Of a DNA stretch of 64,000 nucleotides, positions 6,983 through 17,415 are shown piece after piece (position 1 is the stretch's first letter; every line of letters starts with the position of its first letter). Source of the stretch: Subtercola boreus. Lineage in GTDB: Bacteria > Actinomycetota > Actinomycetes > Actinomycetales > Microbacteriaceae. The notes under the pieces were generated by a model that was not told the DNA's origin, did no database searches, and worked only from the letters and a program-made list of their open reading frames with translations. The stretch covers positions 123,858 through 187,857 of the forward strand of contig NZ_NBXB01000041.1 of the NCBI RefSeq assembly GCF_003399635.1, written 5' to 3'. The position numbers and the translations under genes were made by a program.

Positions 6983-8493
6983 GCGCCCTCCCGGGCAGTG
7001 CCTGGGGTCGGGGATGTCGCAGCCGACGATCGCTCCGCGGCCGGCCCCGGCTGTCGGGTCTCGGGGATCTTCGCCCGCACCTGCCAGCCGCCGGCGGTGG
7101 TCGGGCCCGCTTCGAGGGTGCCGCCGTAGCCGAGTGCCCGCTCGCGCATCCCGACGATGCCGTGGCCGGTACCGATCGAGGTCGCGGCCACCTGGGACTG
7201 CCCCTGGTCGGAGACCGTCACGGAGATGTCTGTACGGGAGAAGACCACGGTGACCGTGACATGCTTCGGATCCGGTGCGTAACGCAGGCTGTTCGTGAGC
7301 GCCTCCTGCACGATGCGGTACACGGCGAGTTGGATGCCCGGATCGGGGTTGATCTCTCCCATCACCGTGTACACGACCACCATGCCCGCGCTGCGGTACG
7401 ACGCGATGAGTGCGTCGAGATCGCCGTGGCCCGGCTGCGGCGACAGCGACGTCGGCGCGTCGTTCGGCCCTCGAAAGGACGCAAGATGCTCGAACGACCC
7501 CTCGGAAAGAGCACTTTGCGTCCTCTCGGCGGGCGCTTCGGGCGCGGGGGGCGCTGGGACGGGCACGGATGACGCAGGCGCGAGCTGCGACGCACCCGCG
7601 GCGAGGGGCTGCGCGAGCACCCCGAGCACCACGCGCATGTCGGCGAGCGCGGTGCGGCCCGTCTCCGCGACCTGGCGGATCGCCTCCTGCGCGCGTGCCG
7701 GATCCTGGGCGACCGTGCGGTCCGCTCCGTCGGCGAGCGCCACCATCACGGTGAGGCTGTGCGCCACGATGTCGTGCATCTCGCGGGCGATCCGCGCCCG
7801 CTCGGAGGCCGCAGAGAGCAGCGCCTGCTGGTCCCGCTCCCGCCCGAGCTGCGCCGCCCGATCGATCAGCGCCTCGACGTAGCGCTGGCGATTGCCTACG
7901 TTGATGCCCACCAGCGTGCCGACCAGCATCAGGAAGATCGACGCGCTCGCCATGGCGGCACCGCCCCAGAAGTCGCCGCCCAGCGCGATCAGATCCGCAA
8001 TGATGCGAACGACCGACAGCAGCGCGAAGGCGACCAGCGCAGACCGCGACGACACATACACCGCGACTCCGTAGAGCGCGACGAGCGACGGAACCTGGGC
8101 CAGCCCCTCGAAGAACGGTGTGACGAGGAGGATCCCGAGACCGGTGGCCACGACCAGCACGAGCGGGTGCCGACGGCGGATGTAGAGGGCCACGAGCATG
8201 ATCGCCGAGCCGGCCACGACGGCGACGGTCTTCAACGGATCGCCGACCCAGTCCGCCCGGCCCATGACGAGGGAGACCCCCACGATGAGGATCGTCGGAA
8301 GCCCGTAGAGCACCACGATCGACCCATCGACGACCCAGGCGTGCCGGGCGAAGAACAGCCGGAACACCCCGGGCGGCTTCGGCAGGGCGAAGTCGTCCAG
8401 CCGGGAATCCGGCGCCGGTGCCGGCCGAACGGGCGAACGCCCGGCCACCGTCGCCGTGTCGGGCGGAGTGGCCGGGCGTTCGTCAGGCGTCAT
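6979..8493 (-). CDS. Sensor histidine kinase (HisKA_3/NarL type)
   Basis: The 504-residue membrane kinase has a Pro/Ala-rich cytoplasmic start and about six membrane helices between residues 50 and 200. The phospho-acceptor segment ARIAREMHDIVAHSLTVMV contains the active His, and the C-terminal ATPase has QEALTNSLRYA (N box), VSDQG and GTGHGIVGMRERA. The linker between dimerisation and ATPase domains (about residues 300-360) is unusually long and contains TQSALSEGSFEHLASFRG, which is encoded by an inverted repeat. Start 8493 is chosen because it is three bases past the permease stop; an upstream in-frame ATG would overlap that gene. Confidence 0.92.
   Translation of the reverse strand: MTPDERPATPPDTATVAGRSPVRPAPAPDSRLDDFALPKPPGVFRLFFARHAWVVDGSIVVLYGLPTILIVGVSLVMGRADWVGDPLKTVAVVAGSAIMLVALYIRRRHPLVLVVATGLGILLVTPFFEGLAQVPSLVALYGVAVYVSSRSALVAFALLSVVRIIADLIALGGDFWGGAAMASASIFLMLVGTLVGINVGNRQRYVEALIDRAAQLGRERDQQALLSAASERARIAREMHDIVAHSLTVMVALADGADRTVAQDPARAQEAIRQVAETGRTALADMRVVLGVLAQPLAAGASQLAPASSVPVPAPPAPEAPAERTQSALSEGSFEHLASFRGPNDAPTSLSPQPGHGDLDALIASYRSAGMVVVYTVMGEINPDPGIQLAVYRIVQEALTNSLRYAPDPKHVTVTVVFSRTDISVTVSDQGQSQVAATSIGTGHGIVGMRERALGYGGTLEAGPTTAGGWQVRAKIPETRQPGPAAERSSAATSPTPGTAREGA
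7476..7524. repeat. In-frame palindrome inside the histidine kinase gene
   Basis: Arms AGGACGCAA-GA-TGCTC and GAGCA-CT-TTGCGTCCT flank a 17-base loop. The 49-base element lies in the linker between the kinase dimerisation and ATPase domains and keeps the frame open. Its size and layout resemble the intergenic palindromes elsewhere in the window. Confidence 0.7.
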
Positions 8494-8495
8494 GC

Positions 8496-9320
8496 TCAGG
8501 CATCCCTCCGGCGGATCAGGGTGGCGGCCGCGGCGAAGACGACGGCGATCCATCCGATCATAATCAGCAGCGCCTGCCACCACTCGAACGTCGTGCTCAT
8601 CTGGTAGATGGCGGGGCCGACGGAACCGGGCAGCCAGTCGGAGATGCTGTGCGCCCAGTCGACCGGGATCAGCGTGAAGATCACCGGAACGACGAGCAGC
8701 AGCCCGAGTGAGGCGGCGATACCGCCGGCGGTGCTGCGGAGGATCGCGCCGAGACCGAGGGCGAGCATCCCGATCAGGGCGAGGTAGCCAGCGGCACCGA
8801 TGATCGGCAGGAAGACAGCCGAGTCGGAGAGGTTCGACGAGTGGCCCGCGTTCGCGAGGATCGGATACGTCACGGCGTAGGCGAGCAGGATGCCGACCAG
8901 CGACACGACGAACGTGACGACGCCGAACACAGCGAGCTTCGCCCAGAGCACAGGCAGCCGTTTCGGCACGGCGGCGAAGCTCGAGCGGATCTGGCCGGTG
9001 GAGTACTCTCCGCTGATGACCAGCACCCCGAGCACCGAGACGACGAGCTGGGCGAAGACGACGCCTGCTGTCGCACCCGCCGTGGCGAGCTCCGGCGACT
9101 GCAGGATGGCCTGGCCCCGGCTGGAATCAAGGTTGTTCACCGTGAACGAGATCACGAGCAGACCGATCGCGATCTGCAACACGAGGATGACCGCGTACGC
9201 CCAGATCGTCGAGCGGAGGGAGCGGAGCTTGATCCACTCGGAACGGATGATGCCGCCCGCGGTCAGGCGGATCGGCGAGGCGGGCAGCGTGGTGCTGCGC
9301 CGGGCAGTTGCAGTGCTCAT
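8496..9320 (-). CDS. ABC-2-type transporter permease
   Basis: The 274-residue protein has six hydrophobic segments (first IWAYAVILVLQIAIGLLVISF; last ALLIMIGWIAVVFAAAAT). The second region reads LVVSVLGVLVISGEYSTGQIRSSFAAVPKRLPVLWAK, which contains the E-Y-x-x-G-x-I-R pattern typical of ABC-2 permeases encoded beside drug- or bacteriocin-type ATPases. It would form the membrane channel for the adjacent ATPase. Its start overlaps the ATPase stop by four bases, and the kinase begins three bases after its own stop. The substrate is unknown. Confidence 0.9.
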   Translation of the reverse strand: MSTATARRSTTLPASPIRLTAGGIIRSEWIKLRSLRSTIWAYAVILVLQIAIGLLVISFTVNNLDSSRGQAILQSPELATAGATAGVVFAQLVVSVLGVLVISGEYSTGQIRSSFAAVPKRLPVLWAKLAVFGVVTFVVSLVGILLAYAVTYPILANAGHSSNLSDSAVFLPIIGAAGYLALIGMLALGLGAILRSTAGGIAASLGLLLVVPVIFTLIPVDWAHSISDWLPGSVGPAIYQMSTTFEWWQALLIMIGWIAVVFAAAATLIRRRDA

Positions 9321-10357
9321 CGGAGTGCCTCCGGGCCGCTCGGGGCGGCGTGGGTCGGTGCGGCGTGGCTGGCCGCGTGGGTGTGTTCGTGGGGCGCGTC
9401 GACCTTCGCGGGGTCGGCGTGGGCCGCCGGCTGGAGGGCGTTCGCGGGGTCGAAGACCCCTGTGCGGTACTCCACGGCGTCGGCCGTGAGGTTCATGTAG
9501 GCGTCTTCGAGCGAACCGCGAAGCGGTGTGAGTTCGTGCAGCACGATGCCGTTGGTCGCTGCCACCTCACCCACGGCGGCCGACGTGAGACCCACGATCT
9601 CGAGGGTCTCACCGTCGATACTCGTGATGGTCACGTCGGGCGAGTTGAGCAGGCGTGCCATCTCGGCGGCACGCGGGCTGACTGCCCGCACGGAGGCGGT
9701 GGTCGCGCTGCTGACGATGTCCACCACCGGCGCGTCCGCGATGATGCGGCCCTTGCCGATGACGATGATGTGGTCGGCCGTCTGGGCCATCTCACTCATC
9801 AGGTGGCTCGAGAGCAGCACGGTGCGGCCCTCCGATGCGAGGAAGCGCACGAGCTCGCGCACCCACATCACACCTTCGGGGTCGAGCCCGTTGACGGGTT
9901 CGTCGAGGATCAGCGTCGAGGGGTCTCCGAGCATTGCAGCGGCGATTCCGAGCCGCTGGCCCATACCGAGCGAGAACCCGCCGACACGCTTCTTCGCGAC
10001 CGTGTCGAGGCCGGTCATCTCGATGACCTCGTGGACTCTGGATGCTCCGATGCCGTGTGTCGCACCGAGTGCCAGAAGGTGGCTGTACGCCGACCGGCCC
10101 TGGTGGATGGCCTTCGCGTCGAGCAGCACCCCCACCTCGTGAAGCGGAGCCGCGTGGTCGCGGTAGACCTTGCCGTTGACGGTGACACTGCCGCCGCTTG
10201 GGCGGTCGAGTCCCACGATCATCCGCATCGTCGTCGATTTGCCGGCACCGTTCGGGCCGAGGAAGCCGGTGACGAGGCCGGGCCGAACGGTGAAGGTCAC
10301 GTCGTCGACGGCGGTCTTCGGGCCGTACTTCTTACTGAGTGAGTGTGCTTCGATCAT
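9317..10357 (-). CDS. ABC transporter ATP-binding protein
   Basis: The 346-residue protein has all nucleotide-binding motifs: Walker A GPNGAGKST near residue 36, signature FSLGMGQRLGIAAAML, Walker B TLILDEPVNGLDPEG and the switch His in LLSSHLMSEM. It belongs to the antibiotic/ABC-2 exporter subgroup. After the ATPase core comes an about 120-residue accessory C-terminus that ends in a His/Ala-rich tail (HEHTHAASHAAPTHAAP). It is the first gene of the operon ATPase-permease-kinase-regulator; this layout is common for self-inducing export or stress-sensing systems in Actinobacteria. Confidence 0.93.
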   Translation of the reverse strand: MIEAHSLSKKYGPKTAVDDVTFTVRPGLVTGFLGPNGAGKSTTMRMIVGLDRPSGGSVTVNGKVYRDHAAPLHEVGVLLDAKAIHQGRSAYSHLLALGATHGIGASRVHEVIEMTGLDTVAKKRVGGFSLGMGQRLGIAAAMLGDPSTLILDEPVNGLDPEGVMWVRELVRFLASEGRTVLLSSHLMSEMAQTADHIIVIGKGRIIADAPVVDIVSSATTASVRAVSPRAAEMARLLNSPDVTITSIDGETLEIVGLTSAAVGEVAATNGIVLHELTPLRGSLEDAYMNLTADAVEYRTGVFDPANALQPAAHADPAKVDAPHEHTHAASHAAPTHAAPSGPEALR

Positions 10358-10438
10358 GCTTCGACACTACGAGGGGGCACCCTCCCCGGGCATCCACCCG
10401 CAGACGGGTCTTTGCACCGGGCGCCTCCACCCTGCGTG

Positions 10439-10450
10439 GTACCTGGGTAC
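10439..10450. promoter_or_regulatory. Candidate operator upstream of the ABC/two-component operon
   Basis: The palindrome GTACC-TG-GGTAC lies about 80 bases upstream of the ATPase start. LuxR-type regulators of self-regulated ABC operons often bind such short palindromes, so it is a candidate site for the operon's own response regulator. Confidence 0.4.
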
Positions 10451-10474
10451 TAGTCGTCCCCGGGCCGTGACCCT

Positions 10475-10547
10475 GCGCACAATTCAGGATATGCGCGGGG
10501 CCATCGAGCATACGGGCCCGGAGCGGCTCCTGTCCTGAATTGTGCAC
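10475..10547. repeat. Intergenic palindrome, TTCAGGA family (copy 1)
   Basis: Left arm GCGCACAATTCAGGA (10475-10489) pairs with TCCTGAATTGTGC (10533-10545) over 13 bases. The about 43-base interior is GC-rich. Related copies sharing ATTCAGGA/TCCTGAAT and a following GTGC occur at 19504-19570 and 57122-57187, with a single arm at 49935. It lies between the ABC operon start and the acyl-CoA oxidase end. Confidence 0.8.
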
Positions 10548-10598
10548 GCGGCGGCGGCCGGGCCGGGCCGCGGGGTGGCGCGGCCCGATGGCCGGCGG

Positions 10599-12758
10599 CT
10601 ACTTCTTCTGGGCCTTCTCGTCGACCGGGGCGGTGCCGCTCGCGCGGAGATCCCGGTAGTACTCCCGCGCCTCGCTCTGGCGCGCCGCCTCAGCGCCCGA
10701 GGCGATGGGAGCACGCACGTGCTCGGGGCCGTAGCCGAATGCGGCGACGAGGTCGAGGGCGTGCGGACGCAGCCGGGAGGTCAGGCGTTCGACATAGGCT
10801 TCGACGGCCCGGGCCCGGCTCGGCGACAGGCGACCGTTGATGAGGTACCAGGCCGCGTGCTTCTGGATCAGGCCCAGCCCGAAGAGGTCGCGCAGCCAGG
10901 TCATCACCGTCTTGGTGCCGGGGTCGTCGATCTTCGCGAGCGCGTCGGTGAACGCCTCCCACTGCAACAGCTCGCCGTGCGCGCGGGCGGCCTCGATCAT
11001 CGCGTTCTGGTTCTGGTTGAAGAGATCGGCCGCCTTCTTCTTGGCGCCCGGCTTCTTCGACCCCGTTGCGGCAGGCCGGAGGTTTCCGGCGATCTCGGCG
11101 ACCATCGTCTCGACGCGGTCGGTCAGCAGGGCGCGCTGCGAACGCGCCGAACGGAGCTGGCCCACCGAGCGGGCGACGGATCCGCGGTCGGAGACGTTCT
11201 GCGCGAGACGGCGGAGGCCCGCCCCGTTCACCGCACGGTCAGCAGCCTGCTCGACGGCGTAGCGGGCGAGAACGCCCACATCGGCCTTCGCGAACTTGCG
11301 GCTGTAGTCGGTGAGCAACCTCTTGGCGACCAGCTGGAGGAGAACGTGGTTGTCGCCCTCGAAGGTGGCGTACACGTCGAGGTCGGCGCGGAGGCTCGTG
11401 AGCCTGTTCTCGGCAAGAAAACCCACACCGCCGCAGGCTTCGCGCGCCTCCTGCAGCGTGTCGAGACCGTGCCAGGTGGAGAGCGGCTTGAGGGCGGCGG
11501 CCAGGGTCTCGAGATCCTGCCGGTCGACGTCGGTGTCGTGGGCCCCCGAGAAGACACTGTCGAACTTCGTCAGCAGAACCTCGTGGGCGAAGCTCGCGGC
11601 GTAGGTCGTCGCGAGGCGCGGGAGCAGACGGCTCTGGTGCTTCTGGTAATCGAGCAGCACCTCTTCGTCGGTGTCGCTGCCCGCCGTGAACTGCCGGCGC
11701 TGGCTGCCGTAGGTGATGGCGATGATGAGGGCGATCTTCGCCGCAGCGGTGGATGCCCCGTCGAGCGAGACCCGGCCCTGCACGAGGGTGCCGAGCATGG
11801 TGAAGAACCGGCGCCCGGGGCTCGAGATCGACGAGGTGTAGGTTCCGTCGGCCGCAACGTCTCCGTAGCGGTTCAACAGGTTCAGGCGCGGAACGCGCAC
11901 GTGGTCGAAGTGCAGGCGGCCGTTGTCGATCCCGTTCAGCCCGCCCTTGATCCCGTCGTCTTCTCCGCCGACTCCCTCGAGGAATGTGCCCTCGACCGAG
12001 CGGATGGGAACGTAGAACGCGTGCACGCCGTGGTTCACCCCGGCTGTGATGAGCTGGGCGAACACGACGGCCGCTGTACCGTCGACGGCCGCATTGCCGA
12101 GGTAGTCCTTCCACGCGCCCCGGAACGGGGTGTTCAGCACGAACTCCTCCGTTGCCGCATCGTAGGTGGCGGTGGTGCCGATGCTGGCGACGTCGGATCC
12201 GTGCCCGGTCTCCGTCATGGCGAAGGCGCCGGGCACCTCGAGGCTCATGATGGCCGGCAGGAACGTCTCATGGTGGTACTCGGTGCCGAGGTGCAGCACG
12301 GCGGCGCCGAAGAGTCCCCACTGCACGCCCGACTTGATCTGCAGCGACGGATCGGCCGTGACGAGCTCCTCGAACCCGGCGATGTTTCCGCCGTGGTCGT
12401 CTTCGCCGCCGAGGTGCTTCGGGAACGCCTTGTTCACGGCGCCCTCCTGCACCAGCAGGTGCAGCTGACCGAAGACGGTCTTGCGGTGTTCCGCGACGGT
12501 CTGGCCCTCGATGCGCTGGAGCTCGGGGCGGCCGGCGACCCTGCGCGATTCGAGCCGCGCCTCAGACCAGGTGCCGAGGAGGTAGTGGCTCAGCCAGTCG
12601 ATGTCGATCGCCGGGGGCGTGGATGTCTCGGGGGCGACGCTCTTCGCCGTGCGGGCGTTCCTGGCGCTCGTACTGCCCGCGTTCTTCGACGGCGTGATGA
12701 CCTTCTTCAGCCCCGCGTTCTCGGCAGAGGTGGTATCGGTAACAGCTGTGGTGACCAT
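10599..12758 (-). CDS. Acyl-CoA oxidase / acyl-CoA dehydrogenase family protein
   Basis: At 719 residues this matches the acyl-CoA oxidase branch, which catalyses FAD-dependent alpha-beta oxidation of acyl-CoA in fatty acid degradation. It is much longer than typical 380-residue dehydrogenases. The FAD/substrate motif AMTETGHGSDVASIGTTA is at about 180-198. The second FAD region has GRRFFTMLGTLVQGRVSL. The catalytic-base region YATFEGDNHVLLQLVAKRL carries the expected Glu. The first 50 residues are Thr/Ala/Lys-rich and probably disordered. It is cytoplasmic and monocistronic. A GAGG ribosome binding site precedes the ATG. Confidence 0.92.
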   Translation of the reverse strand: MVTTAVTDTTSAENAGLKKVITPSKNAGSTSARNARTAKSVAPETSTPPAIDIDWLSHYLLGTWSEARLESRRVAGRPELQRIEGQTVAEHRKTVFGQLHLLVQEGAVNKAFPKHLGGEDDHGGNIAGFEELVTADPSLQIKSGVQWGLFGAAVLHLGTEYHHETFLPAIMSLEVPGAFAMTETGHGSDVASIGTTATYDAATEEFVLNTPFRGAWKDYLGNAAVDGTAAVVFAQLITAGVNHGVHAFYVPIRSVEGTFLEGVGGEDDGIKGGLNGIDNGRLHFDHVRVPRLNLLNRYGDVAADGTYTSSISSPGRRFFTMLGTLVQGRVSLDGASTAAAKIALIIAITYGSQRRQFTAGSDTDEEVLLDYQKHQSRLLPRLATTYAASFAHEVLLTKFDSVFSGAHDTDVDRQDLETLAAALKPLSTWHGLDTLQEAREACGGVGFLAENRLTSLRADLDVYATFEGDNHVLLQLVAKRLLTDYSRKFAKADVGVLARYAVEQAADRAVNGAGLRRLAQNVSDRGSVARSVGQLRSARSQRALLTDRVETMVAEIAGNLRPAATGSKKPGAKKKAADLFNQNQNAMIEAARAHGELLQWEAFTDALAKIDDPGTKTVMTWLRDLFGLGLIQKHAAWYLINGRLSPSRARAVEAYVERLTSRLRPHALDLVAAFGYGPEHVRAPIASGAEAARQSEAREYYRDLRASGTAPVDEKAQKK

Positions 12759-12881
12759 CGGTGGCCCTCATCTCTCGGCGTCGGTTCGAAGTGCTCGCAT
12801 TTTCACGATACGAGCCCACGTGCCGCCCGCCAAACATGCAGTGCCAGCCCTACAAGCACCTCGCCGCACGCCTCGTAACCC

Positions 12882-12898
12882 GTTGTCGATAGCTACAA
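12882..12898. promoter_or_regulatory. Possible operator half-shared with the VOC gene
   Basis: GTTGT-N7-ACAAC, containing TAGCTACAA, lies about 125-140 bases upstream of the acyl-CoA oxidase and just after the recQ stop. The same TAGCTACAA core forms the perfect palindrome at 59936-59947, so one regulator could bind both. This is speculative. Confidence 0.25.
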
Positions 12899-12911
12899 CA
12901 TGGGGGGCCTT

Positions 12912-14969
<2,058 letters not shown>

Positions 14970-15009
14970 GCCACCAGTTTAGGTTCGACCCCCGACACCG
15001 AAACCGAAA

Positions 15010-15050
15010 GGGGTGAACCTGTGGAGAGATCTTTCTCCACAGGCCCACCC
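15010..15050 (-). terminator. Strong hairpin after the 5'-nucleotidase gene
   Basis: CCTGTGGAGA (15018-15027) pairs perfectly with TCTCCACAGG (15034-15043) around a six-base loop. The stem extends outward through GGGGTG and CCACCCC. It lies 20 bases past the nucleotidase stop and before recQ on the same strand, so it probably separates the two transcripts. The T-tract is weak. Confidence 0.7.
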
Positions 15051-15069
15051 CTCAGCAGGACGAGAGCCG

Positions 15070-17232
15070 CTACCGCACAGCCCGGCGGCGGCGGAGAGCC
15101 ACAGCTGCACCCCCGATGAGCAGCGCCAGAACACCGAGCGCTCCGAGACCGATCGACTCGGCTCCGTTCGCTCCGGTGTTCGCCAGCGAGCCCGGAGCGG
15201 CCCCGCCGGCCGGCGTGGGCGTGGGAGCCGGGGTGACGGGCACCACAGGCGACACGACGGCAGCCGAGGTGACGGTGAGCAGCGCCGTCGACGTTCCGGT
15301 GCCGGGCACCGAAGCCGAGATCACGTCGCCGACAGCGGCGCCGGCGGGAACGGTGAAGGTGACGGATGCCCGCCCCACCTCATCCGTCGTGTCCACGACA
15401 GCCGGGTCGATGGTTCCGCTGGCGATGACCGCACCACCCGCGACGATGTCGACCGTCGGCGCAGCCGGCTCACCACCGCTGAACAGCAGCGACGACAGGT
15501 CCACGGTGACGGACTGGCCCGCAGCGACGCCGGCGGCGACATCCAACCCGGCCGGGTACGACACACCGATGGCGCGCTGGGCCTCATCGGGTGAGGCCGT
15601 CTTGTACTGGCCGAAGTAGTCGACCATCGACTGCAAGTCGATCTTGCCGGAGTCGGCGACATCCGTGCCCTCTGCAAGAGTCGTGAAGTTGTCACCGCCC
15701 GAGGCGAGGAACGAGTTCACGACGACCTTGACGTTCTGGTCGGCCGCCAGGGGCGCACCGTTCAGCGTGAGGGAGGTGATGTGCGATCCCGCAGCGGCGA
15801 GGGGGGCGTAGGTGTACGCCAGCGACTTCGACACACCGAGCTTCAGGAACGGTCGGGCCGCGGCGGCGGGCTGCCACTGTTCCTCGAGCACCTGCTTGAT
15901 CTGCGCCGCGGTCAGGTTCAGCGTGACGAGCGTGTTCGCGAAGGGCTGCACGCTGGCGACCTCCTTGTAGCTCACCGAGCCCGCGGCGTCTCCCGACCCT
16001 GCGTAGGTGAGATCTGCGCGGAGGCCACCGGGATTCATGAAGGCGATTTCTGCGCCCGCCTGCTGGGTCGACCAGAGCTGCACGTCGGCGACGAAGTTGC
16101 CGAGCACCGACTCACCGCCGCGGTTCTCGCTGCCGTCGCTCTGCCGGGCGCGGTCGAAGTCAGCCGTGATGGTGCCGGTCTCGACGCTTCCGAGCACGTC
16201 GGCTTTCGAGACCGCCGCGTCGACGATCGCCTGCACGGTCGGGTCTGCGGGATAGAGCGGCGCGTTGTCGGCCGCGGCGTCGGTCAGCGGCAGCACCTCA
16301 GACGTGATGCTCAGCAGCTTCTTCGTGTCAGGGTCGACCGACAGCGCGAGGTGGCCGAGATCCATGCTGTACGAGCCGGTCTGGAGCACAGGGCGCGTCG
16401 CCCCGGGGACCCCGGGAACCGGCGACTCGTAGTCGTAGAGCTGGTGCGTGTGGGCGCTAATGATCGCGCTGACGTTCGCATTCACGCCGCTGACGATCTT
16501 GCCGAAGACCGTGTCGGGCGCGGCCACCTCGGGCGTCGCGGCCCCTTCGTGCACGAGCAGCACAATCACGTCGGCCTCGCCGTTCGAGGCGTCTCCGTCT
16601 TTCAGTTCGTCGGCCACCGTGTTCACGCTCGAGACGATCGGCGCGACGGTGATGCCCTGGATGCCCGCCGGGCTCACCAGCGAGGGAAGCTCCTCAGTGA
16701 CCGCTCCGATGAAGCCGACCCGGATGCCCGCGACATCCTTCACGAAGTACTGGTCGTAGGCCGGCTTGCCGGTCGCCTTGTCGAACACGTTCGCTGCGAG
16801 ATACGGGAAGTCGGTCGCCGGGATGACGCGGTTCGTCAGGTCTGACGCACCCTTGTCGAACTCGTGGTTGCCGACAGACGACACATCGAGCTTCATCGCG
16901 TTCAGCGCGTCGATGGTGGGCTGGTCATCCTGGATGAACGAGGTGAACGTCGATGCCCCGATGTTGTCTCCGGCCGAGGCGAAGATCGTGTTCGGGTTCG
17001 CCGCCCGGAAACTGTCGACGGCACCGGCGAGCACGGCCGCGCCCGCGGTGCTGCCGTTCGCCTCGAGTCGGCCGTGGAAGTCGTTGATGTTCACGATGTC
17101 GATGTCGACCGGGGTGGAAGCCGCCGATGCGGTACTGGCGGAGACGGCGCTCAGGCCGACCGCCAGGGTGACCGACGCGGCCAGCGCGACGATGCGCCGC
17201 ACTCGCCGGGAAGGGGTGTTGCTCGGGGACAC
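15070..17232 (-). CDS. Cell-wall-anchored bifunctional metallophosphatase/5'-nucleotidase
   Basis: The 720-residue secreted enzyme hydrolyses extracellular nucleotides for nucleoside and phosphate uptake. It has a signal peptide (RRVRRIVALAASVTLAVGLSAV...ASA). The calcineurin-like domain follows, with NINDFHGRLEA, GDNIG, GNHEFDKG and ISAHTHQLYDYE as metal ligands. A 5'-nucleotidase C-terminal domain (NPGGLRADL, ASGGDNF) comes next, then an Ig-like region and the sorting signal LANTG with a hydrophobic helix and RRRR tail. LAxTG is the class E sortase motif of Actinobacteria. The GTG start at 17232 is chosen for its GAAGGAG site and immediate signal peptide. Longer in-frame starts are not credible. 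Confidence 0.93.
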   Translation of the reverse strand: MSPSNTPSRRVRRIVALAASVTLAVGLSAVSASTASAASTPVDIDIVNINDFHGRLEANGSTAGAAVLAGAVDSFRAANPNTIFASAGDNIGASTFTSFIQDDQPTIDALNAMKLDVSSVGNHEFDKGASDLTNRVIPATDFPYLAANVFDKATGKPAYDQYFVKDVAGIRVGFIGAVTEELPSLVSPAGIQGITVAPIVSSVNTVADELKDGDASNGEADVIVLLVHEGAATPEVAAPDTVFGKIVSGVNANVSAIISAHTHQLYDYESPVPGVPGATRPVLQTGSYSMDLGHLALSVDPDTKKLLSITSEVLPLTDAAADNAPLYPADPTVQAIVDAAVSKADVLGSVETGTITADFDRARQSDGSENRGGESVLGNFVADVQLWSTQQAGAEIAFMNPGGLRADLTYAGSGDAAGSVSYKEVASVQPFANTLVTLNLTAAQIKQVLEEQWQPAAAARPFLKLGVSKSLAYTYAPLAAAGSHITSLTLNGAPLAADQNVKVVVNSFLASGGDNFTTLAEGTDVADSGKIDLQSMVDYFGQYKTASPDEAQRAIGVSYPAGLDVAAGVAAGQSVTVDLSSLLFSGGEPAAPTVDIVAGGAVIASGTIDPAVVDTTDEVGRASVTFTVPAGAAVGDVISASVPGTGTSTALLTVTSAAVVSPVVPVTPAPTPTPAGGAAPGSLANTGANGAESIGLGALGVLALLIGGAAVALRRRRAVR

Positions 17233-17415
17233 AGAGTCTCCTTCGTTCTCGTTCTTCAGGTGCAGGGATTGCCACCCCCCCTGTGAGGGGGCTGCATCAC
17301 ACCCTACGGTTTGTGTGCCAATTCTCAGAGAACTGATCTCAGCTGTAACGGAATGTTCATATTCGGCAAGCAGTTCTGCGGAATGAATCCGGCACCCCCC
17401 GGCTTGTAGCTCCTC

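Noticed and set aside
8494..8583. Histidine kinase start 30 codons upstream
   Set aside because: It would overlap the permease gene by 90 bases and encodes an atypical basic leader.
10542..12878. Very long open frame antisense to the acyl-CoA oxidase gene
   Set aside because: High GC keeps antisense frames open. Composition is Gly/Arg/Val-rich with no domain, while the opposite strand encodes a complete enzyme.
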